Part shown: one piece after another, positions 59,254-64,000 of the stretch
How positions within the stretch are numbered: the stretch's first letter is position 1
How the letters are laid out: every line of letters begins with the position of its first letter
Source: Phycisphaerales bacterium
GTDB taxonomy: Bacteria; Planctomycetota; Phycisphaerae; UBA1845; UTPLA1
DNA: 64,000 bases
Assembly: GCA_020639075.1 (NCBI GenBank)
Contig: JACKHI010000001.1
Span: 4,960,001-5,024,000, forward strand
Reading direction: 5' to 3'
Translations under genes and position numbers: made by a program
Notes under the pieces: model-generated
What the model saw: only the letters and a program-made list of their open reading frames with translations
What the model was told of the DNA's origin: nothing
Databases searched by the model: none

Positions 59254-59601
59254 CTAGGCCTGCGCAATCGCCGCGTCGGTCTGTTGGTAGATCTGCAGCA
59301 GGTTGTTCAGTCCGGACAGAGTCATGATTTCTTCGATCGACGGCCGAAGGGCAGCCAGGGCGAATCTGCGCCCGTTCCGCTTCAGATTCAGGTGGATTTC
59401 GACCAGCGCGCCGAGGGCGATGCTGGGGAGGAACTCCACCTCTTCCATGTCGACGATGATAGGCAATTCCGGATGCGACGCAATAATCGACTTGAGCTCG
59501 GACTTGAGCTTCAGTGTCGAATCGTGATCGAGCTCGGCGTGGCACACGCGTGCCACGATGGCTTTGTCACGGGAATCCGTTCGTAGAATCGCCTGGCTCA
59601 T
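59254..59601 (-). CDS. STAS-domain anti-sigma-factor antagonist
   Basis: 115 residues from the ATG at 59601. A single STAS domain: VCHAELDHDSTLKLKSELKS, PIIVDMEEVEFLPSIALGAL (the phospho-acceptor Ser lies in this loop) and IHLNLKRNGRRFALAALRPS with LSGLNNLLQIYQ. Proteins of this type bind a kinase/anti-sigma partner in a partner-switching module; none is adjacent, so the partner must lie elsewhere. It lies between glnN and coaD. Confidence 0.9.
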   Translation of the reverse strand: MSQAILRTDSRDKAIVARVCHAELDHDSTLKLKSELKSIIASHPELPIIVDMEEVEFLPSIALGALVEIHLNLKRNGRRFALAALRPSIEEIMTLSGLNNLLQIYQQTDAAIAQA

Positions 59602-59880
59602 GAGGTGTAGGATGCCCGAAAATCGCCCCGGGGTAAAGATCAATTTCGCAACAGGTCTGCGAATTGGTCAAAAATCCGATTCGGGCCGTTTGGCTCTAAT
59701 GGGCTGTTCGCGTGAGCGCTTACACGCAGGGAGGGCTGTGATAGGATGGATTCCAACAGCCAAACGCGCGGCGCGTCAGCTGACGAGCGAGCGATGGCAT
59801 TGCGGACCGGCGAATTGGTTCGGGCCGGCCGATCGGTTCGAGGCGCAACCTGGCGCTGACAACTTTCAGGAGCGACGTGC

Positions 59881-60390
59881 ATGGGCGTTCGAGAGCCGAA
59901 GATTGCGATATTCGCGGGGACGTTTGATCCGCCGACGTATGGGCATTTGAACATCATCGAACGCAGCCGCCGGCTGTTCGACCAGACGATCGTTGCGGTC
60001 GGTGTGAATCCTGAGAAAGAGCCGCTGTTTTCGCCCGACGAACGCGTGGAAATCCTGCAGGAGCTGGTGGGGGATGCGGCGGACGTCAAGATCGAGTCGT
60101 ACAGCGGTCTGACGATGGATTTCGTCAACCAGCGCGGGGCGGACGTCATCGTGAAGGGCATCCGTGACAGCGATGATCTGCGGAACGAACTGCGCCAGGC
60201 GAACGTGAACATGATCGCGGGCGACGTTGAAACTGTTTTCCTGTTTACGACGGACCAGACGGCGCTGATCAGCAGCACGCTGATCCGGCAGATCGCCGAG
60301 ATGGGCGGGCTGGACAGTGGAAAGATGACGCGACTGATACCGCCAAGCGTCGTCCAGCGGATGAAGGTGAAACTGGGCGACCATTCGTAG
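59881..60390 (+). CDS. coaD: Phosphopantetheine adenylyltransferase
   Basis: 169 residues. It adds AMP to 4'-phosphopantetheine, the penultimate step of coenzyme A synthesis. The nucleotidyltransferase motif is TYGH (residues 19-22, in FDPPTYGHLNIIERS); ISSTLIRQIA carries the second signature, and KGIRDSDDLRNELRQANVNM replaces the common RGxRxxxDFExE stretch. AGGAG stands eight bases before the ATG. It is followed by the convergent phaR gene; CoA supply and PHA synthesis are biochemically related but no operon link is seen. Confidence 0.96.
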   Translation: MGVREPKIAIFAGTFDPPTYGHLNIIERSRRLFDQTIVAVGVNPEKEPLFSPDERVEILQELVGDAADVKIESYSGLTMDFVNQRGADVIVKGIRDSDDLRNELRQANVNMIAGDVETVFLFTTDQTALISSTLIRQIAEMGGLDSGKMTRLIPPSVVQRMKVKLGDHS

Positions 60391-60442
60391 GCTGGTTACA
60401 TTTTCAGCCGTCGTAACGGCGTCAGTTCAGTACGGACAGCCC

Positions 60443-61087
60443 CTAGGGTTTCTTTCGTCGTGACTTCTTCGCGGCGCTTTTCGATTTGCGCGTCGGCTTT
60501 CCTGCGGTCGCGCTCATATCCTCGACTTGCCTGCTGAGCGCCGCGAGTTGGCGGCGCATTTCGGCGATCTCGTCCTGAGCTTCGACCGATCCGTCGTTCG
60601 TGTCGGACGGCCCCGCAACGTCGACTTCGGCGGACGGGGGCCGGTTTGCTGACGGCGTTCCGCCGAATCCCGGCATCATCATTCGAAGCCAGTCCGTCGG
60701 CGGCGCGACGCCGGGGAACGAGGGGAGGCCTGTCTGCCGGAGAAATGCGTCGAACTGTCGCTTCGACTGGGAAAAGGCCTCCATGGCCTGTCCGAGATAC
60801 TGGTCGATGAAACTCCGTGCGGATGACTCACTCATCTGGATGGCCTGATGAAGGACGGCGGCGGGGAAGAGGTCCATCTTGGGCGGATCGTGTTCGAGGA
60901 TGATCTGGGTAAGGACGAGATTCGTGATGTCGCGCCCCGTGTTCTTATCGGTGACGACGATTTCGTGTCCCGCCCGGACGAGCTCGTACAGGTCCGACAA
61001 CGTGACGTGGCGGCGGCTCGTGATGTCGTAGAAGCGGCGATTGGGGTATTTGGTGATCTCGTATCGCTGTCGCTGCGGGGCGGCCAT
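60443..61087 (-). CDS. phaR: PHA accumulation regulator PhaR
   Basis: 214 residues. The N-terminal PHB_acc domain is unmistakable: YEITKYPNRRFYDITSRRHV, TLSDLYELVRAGHEIVVTDK, TGRDITNLVLTQIILEHD. The following region (MDLFPAAVLHQAIQMSESSA) binds PHA in characterised relatives. The C terminus is a coiled coil and then a Lys/Arg tail (KSAAKKSRRKKP). In known systems PhaR represses phasin genes and itself, and leaves DNA when it binds PHA granules. The phasin gene is divergent, and palindromes with GTGC/GCAC arms lie between them. Confidence 0.96.
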   Translation of the reverse strand: MAAPQRQRYEITKYPNRRFYDITSRRHVTLSDLYELVRAGHEIVVTDKNTGRDITNLVLTQIILEHDPPKMDLFPAAVLHQAIQMSESSARSFIDQYLGQAMEAFSQSKRQFDAFLRQTGLPSFPGVAPPTDWLRMMMPGFGGTPSANRPPSAEVDVAGPSDTNDGSVEAQDEIAEMRRQLAALSRQVEDMSATAGKPTRKSKSAAKKSRRKKP

Positions 61088-61101
61088 GGGTGCGGGCTCC
61101 G

Positions 61102-61222
61102 GTGCATTTGCACAATTCGTCGTCGCCCCGTCACGGGCATGTGCGACGCGAATTCTTGTTATTATCTGTCATTAAACGGTTTATATCAAGAAAAAAAACT
61201 TTGTGCGTTTGCACAAAATTTG
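61102..61222. promoter_or_regulatory. PhaR-type operators between phaR and phasin
   Basis: Two palindromes with the same half-sites: GTGCATTTGCAC (61102-61113) close to the phaR start, and TTTGTGC-GTTT-GCACAAA (61200-61217), a perfect seven-base pair. TTTGCACAATTCG (61107-61119) and TTTGCACAAAATTTG (61208-61222) are embedded in them. Placement beside both divergent starts suits autorepression of phaR and repression of the phasin. Confidence 0.65.
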
Positions 61223-61224
61223 TG

Positions 61225-61253
61225 TTGCAATCGCGCAAAACCGGCGATATAGT
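61225..61253 (+). promoter_or_regulatory. Phasin promoter
   Basis: TTGCAA (61225-61230), exactly 17 bases, TATAGT (61248-61253), the best sigma-70-like promoter in the window. The operator palindrome ends eight bases upstream of the -35. The ATG at 61318 follows after a leader of about 58 bases. Confidence 0.75.
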
Positions 61254-61317
61254 TCAGAGTGTGAACACAGGACGAGGACGCGTCAGCGGGCGCGACAGCA
61301 ATAAGAGGATCAGCATC

Positions 61318-61788
61318 ATGGCTCAGCAGACAGTGGAGACGACGAAAATGGCGACGGAAAACATGTTCCAGGCGGCGGGCGATTCCTTCAAGACGGCGAT
61401 GGACGCCGGTCTGAAGTTCCAGAAGGACGCGATCGACACGATGAACAAGATGTTCTGCACGGGCAACGTGTGCGGCGAAATGACGGAGCGGGCTCAGGAG
61501 ACGACGACGGAAGCCGTCAACTTCGTTCGCAAGAGCGCCGAGCAGACGCAAAAGATGTTCGACGAGAACTGCCGCAACGGTCTGTCGACGATCCGCAAGT
61601 CGTTCGACATGATGCATGCCGACGACAAGGACATGATGACGCGGGCGAGCGACATCTGGACGAACGCGTTCGAGACGATGCGCGGCAATGTCGAAGCCAC
61701 GGCGAAGACGGCGACGCAGACGATCGAGAACTGGTCCGACTTCATGACGAAGACGGTCAAGACGAGCACCAAGAAGGTTGCGAAGTAA
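61318..61788 (+). CDS. Phasin (PHA granule surface protein)
   Basis: 156 residues from the ATG at 61318; AGAGGA lies nine bases upstream. The protein is one long amphipathic helical region (ENMFQAAGDSFKTAMDAGLK, VNFVRKSAEQTQKMFDENC and so on) with many Met, Thr, Ala and Lys and no signal peptide, which is the usual form of phasins that coat PHA granules. Context (phaR divergent, phaE-like and phaC downstream) supports this. A terminator-like hairpin is 170 bases downstream, so the gene may be expressed more than phaE/phaC. Confidence 0.88.
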   Translation: MAQQTVETTKMATENMFQAAGDSFKTAMDAGLKFQKDAIDTMNKMFCTGNVCGEMTERAQETTTEAVNFVRKSAEQTQKMFDENCRNGLSTIRKSFDMMHADDKDMMTRASDIWTNAFETMRGNVEATAKTATQTIENWSDFMTKTVKTSTKKVAK

Positions 61789-61959
61789 TTCGCGCGTCGC
61801 ACGACGGACCCTTCCGGTCGCGCGGCGAGCCGCGACGGATGCCCAAAGCACCGGCATGCACGATTTGCTATCGGCCGCCTGTTTGATGAAGACAACTGGA
61901 TTTTGGCGCATGAGGCGGCCAACAGGTTTGACAACAGACATGCCGGTGTGACGTTTCCA

Positions 61960-61999
61960 GGGGCCGCGGGTGTGACGCAATCGCACTCGTGGCCCCTTT
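61960..61999 (+). terminator. Possible terminator between phasin and PhaE-like gene
   Basis: GGGGCCGCGGGTG pairs with CACTCGTGGCCCC (two G-T) around about 11 bases and is followed by TTTCTT. It lies about 170 bases past the phasin stop. Partial readthrough would lower phaE/phaC expression relative to the phasin. Confidence 0.5.
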
Positions 62000-62068
62000 C
62001 TTCGACCTTGGCGCCCCATGAATCCGGGGCGCAACCGTTCGGCGACCCGCCGAGGAGTGAGATTCTGC

Positions 62069-62584
62069 ATGGCACCGGACGCCTCCACCAACCCGGCCGA
62101 TCAATTCACGAAATTCTGGACTGACATGATGGCGCAGATGGGCCAGGCGGCCGCTCAGGGCGGCATGCCCGGCGCGTCGTCGAACGGTCGCGAGTCGGCG
62201 CCGGCGTACACGGACGCAGCCAAGTCGATGCAGCGGGCGTTCTTCGATTCGATGGCCCGTTATTTCGACGAGTTCATGCGCAGCGAGCAGTTTCTCGAGC
62301 ACATGAAGCAGACGATGGATCAGTCGATCGCCATGAAGAAGATGATGGACGATTTCCTGATCAAGGCGCAGACATCGCTGCAGGCGCCGGTTCGCGGGGA
62401 CGTGGAAGATCTGGCGCACCTGCTCCGAGGCATCGAGGAGCGATTGTTCGATCGGTTGGACAAGTTGGAAGAGAAAGTCGCAGCAGTGGAAGAGCGACAT
62501 GGGACGGGACGCGATGCCAGGGCGAGTGAGGCGTCGCGTCCCACCAAGTCGTCGGCGAGTGCGCGCAATAGCAAAAAGCGATAG
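62069..62584 (+). CDS. PHA synthase-associated subunit, PhaE/PhaR(Bacillus)-like
   Basis: 171 residues from the ATG at 62069, with GAGGAGTGA upstream. An alpha-helical protein: ADQFTKFWTDMMAQMGQ at the N terminus, FFDSMARYFDEFMRSEQFLE and MKQTMDQSIAMKKMMDDFLI in the middle, and a C-terminal coiled coil (DLAHLLRGIEERLFDRLDKL). This is the layout of accessory subunits of class III/IV PHA synthases; it is shorter than most PhaE proteins. It lies just ahead of phaC, 75 bases apart. Confidence 0.75.
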   Translation: MAPDASTNPADQFTKFWTDMMAQMGQAAAQGGMPGASSNGRESAPAYTDAAKSMQRAFFDSMARYFDEFMRSEQFLEHMKQTMDQSIAMKKMMDDFLIKAQTSLQAPVRGDVEDLAHLLRGIEERLFDRLDKLEEKVAAVEERHGTGRDARASEASRPTKSSASARNSKKR

Positions 62585-62659
62585 CCGTCGGCGCAATTGA
62601 AACCAGGGATGCCGGCTCGCGGCTGCGGCTGCCGACGTCGGGACAGGGAGTATGGCCTG

Positions 62660-63760
62660 ATGATGAATTCGACGATGTCCAATCCGTTCATGTCGATGAT
62701 GCCGAATATGTTCATGCCGACGGCGGAGGGTTTCATCGAGCGAATGGCGGCGATGCCACGCATGATTGAAACGGCGAAGCGGGTCAAAGTCGGCGCGACG
62801 CCGCACGACGTGATTTACAGAGAAGACAAGCTTCGCGTGTTCCACTATCACTCTGACGTTCCGAAGGTGCATGCGACGCCGCTGGTCCTGTGCTTTGCCC
62901 TCGTGAATCGGCCGTACATCCTCGACCTGCTGCCCCACAAGAGCGTCGTACAGCAGTTTCTGAAGGCCGGGTTCGATGTGTACCTGATCGACTGGGGCAC
63001 GCCGGAGCAGAACGATCAACACCTGACGATCGAGCATTACGTCTGTCGATACATGCACAACGTGATGACCCATGTGGCGGAGTTCACGGATCAAGAGCAG
63101 GTCTCGTTGCTCGGTTACTGCATGGGCGGCACGTTCAGCGCCATGTACACGTCGCTGCACCAGGAGATGATCAAGAACCTCATCCTGATGGCGGCGCCGG
63201 TCGATTGGACGGATCGCGAGGCGTTGCTGGTTCGATGGACGGACCCGAAGTACTACGACGTCGATGCCATCATCGACGCCTATGGAAACGCACCGACGCA
63301 CATCCTGCAGGGCGCTTTCGCGCTGCTCAAGCCGATGGCGAACCTCGTGGAGAAGTACATCGGTCTGTACGAGCGGATGAACGACGAGAAGTTCATCGAG
63401 GAATTCACGGCGATGGAGACGTGGGTCAACGACAACATTCCCGTCGCCGGCGAGACGTTCCGACAGTTCGTGAAGGACTGCTTCCAAAAGAACCTGTTGT
63501 CCGCCGGCAAGATGAAGCTGAAGACGAAGCGGATTGACCTGTCCAACATCACGTGTCCCGTTCTCAATCTGATGGCGTCGAACGATCATCTTGTGACCTG
63601 CGGCCAGAGTGCGCCGTTCAACGACCTCGTGGGATCGAAGGATCGCAAAGCGGTGACGTTCAAGGCGGGACACATCGGACTTTCCGTCGGCAGTCGGGCA
63701 CATAAGGAGTTGTGGCCGAAAGTCTGCGAGTGGCTCGGCGAGCGATCGGAGAAAATCTGA
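62660..63760 (+). CDS. phaC: Class III polyhydroxyalkanoate synthase PhaC
   Basis: 366 residues from the ATG at 62660 (GGGAG nine bases upstream). It polymerises (R)-3-hydroxyacyl-CoA into PHA. The alpha/beta-hydrolase fold has the PHA-synthase lipase box GYCMGG with C154 as nucleophile; D309 (SNDHLV) and H338 (AGHIGLSVG) complete the triad, close to the class III reference spacing. Length near 360 also marks class III, as does the PhaE-like gene upstream. FDVYLIDWGTP is typical. It is followed by a reductase gene 70 bases downstream, as expected for the monomer pathway. Confidence 0.96.
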   Translation: MMNSTMSNPFMSMMPNMFMPTAEGFIERMAAMPRMIETAKRVKVGATPHDVIYREDKLRVFHYHSDVPKVHATPLVLCFALVNRPYILDLLPHKSVVQQFLKAGFDVYLIDWGTPEQNDQHLTIEHYVCRYMHNVMTHVAEFTDQEQVSLLGYCMGGTFSAMYTSLHQEMIKNLILMAAPVDWTDREALLVRWTDPKYYDVDAIIDAYGNAPTHILQGAFALLKPMANLVEKYIGLYERMNDEKFIEEFTAMETWVNDNIPVAGETFRQFVKDCFQKNLLSAGKMKLKTKRIDLSNITCPVLNLMASNDHLVTCGQSAPFNDLVGSKDRKAVTFKAGHIGLSVGSRAHKELWPKVCEWLGERSEKI

Positions 63761-63830
63761 CGCGCCGGGCGGATACATTGGGTGCCGCGACGGTCGAGAA
63801 ACTCGACGCGGGCAACCGGGAGCAAGAGCG

Positions 63831-64000
63831 ATGAAGTTCACGAGTAAGACAGCCATTATCACGGGCGCTGCGAGTGGAATCGGGCGAGCCACGACGCACG
63901 CTCTGATCGAGCGCGACATCGGCGTCGTCGCCGCCGTCGATCGAAACGAGATCATTCGGGGGCTCGCGAAGGAGACAAACGACAAAGTCGGACGCGAAAT
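63831..64000 (+). CDS. Short-chain dehydrogenase/reductase (partial), PhaB-like context
   Basis: Only the first 56 codons are in the window. GGGAGCAAGAG precedes the ATG. Residues MKFTSKTAIITGAASGIGRA show the SDR cofactor loop TGxxxGIG, and VVAAVDRNE follows strand two, where the acidic residue suggests NAD(H) preference over NADP(H). Next to phaC, a role as 3-hydroxyacyl-CoA reductase is plausible, but 3-hydroxybutyrate dehydrogenase is an equal possibility. Confidence 0.8.
   Translation, partial: MKFTSKTAIITGAASGIGRATTHALIERDIGVVAAVDRNEIIRGLAKETNDKVGRE

Noticed and set aside
61868..63985. A 705-codon minus-strand reading frame across the phaE/phaC genes
   Set aside because: It lies antisense to a clear class III PHA synthase, is His/Arg-rich, and has no family resemblance; it is a codon-bias shadow in GC-rich DNA.

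Overview
The window comes from a GC-rich bacterium that is most likely a planctomycete (Planctomycetota, possibly a Phycisphaerae-like lineage). The pointers are two PEP-CTERM proteins, a secreted protein ending in a type I dockerin-like pair of calcium loops, a membrane protein with the CxxCGYDLR...RCPECG zinc ribbon common in that phylum, an ECF sigma factor translationally coupled to a Ser/Thr kinase with TPRs, a DUF4159 protein, a type III glutamine synthetase, and many short palindromic intergenic repeats. This placement is inference from gene content. I see no rRNA, tRNA or CRISPR array. All gene calls were made by reading the sequence; no database search was run.

Layout. 1-3.3 kb: a minus-strand four-gene set (unknown acidic protein, long coiled coil, FGE-fold protein without the catalytic cysteines, zinc-ribbon P-loop GTPase cut by the window edge). 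It is the best candidate here for an unusual signalling or conflict system. 3.6-9.8 kb: a large secreted dockerin protein, a PEP-CTERM protein and a polytopic GT-C-like membrane protein. 9.9-15 kb: rsgA, an anti-sigma-like protein and an ECF sigma factor, with moaA divergent. 15.2-21 kb: a small exported protein overlapping rseP antisense, rseP-dxr, and a dihydropyrimidinase/hydantoinase. 21-26 kb: a repeat region, an ABC-2 exporter pair and an IS110 insertion. 26-33.2 kb: a zinc-ribbon membrane protein with a nitroreductase, an exported DUF6265-like protein, an AraC regulator, a second GT-C-like protein, small membrane proteins and a stand-alone Clp N-domain protein. 33.3-37.4 kb: an ArsR/SRPBCC pair, hppD and a DegQ protease. 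37.7-46 kb: dnaA, a GNAT enzyme, a GT9/DUF4159 pair, a cysteine-desulfurase-like enzyme and a Tag-family glycosylase. 46-56 kb: a small protein, a lipoprotein, P5C dehydrogenase, a PEP-CTERM gene set in palindromic repeats, the kinase/ECF sigma pair and a DUF554 protein. 56-64 kb: parDE, glnN, a STAS protein, coaD and a polyhydroxyalkanoate (PHA) locus (phaR, phasin, PhaE-like subunit, class III phaC, start of an SDR reductase).

How it fits together. The right end is a complete PHA granule module with a divergent regulator and palindromes beside a strong phasin promoter. A motif close to TTTGCACRAATTTG from that region recurs upstream of P5C dehydrogenase and of the zinc-ribbon/nitroreductase operon, suggesting a small shared regulon. 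The intergenic DNA carries a family of palindromes whose stem sequence varies while pairing and a GGCACCC tail are kept. The IS110 element lies beside one member.
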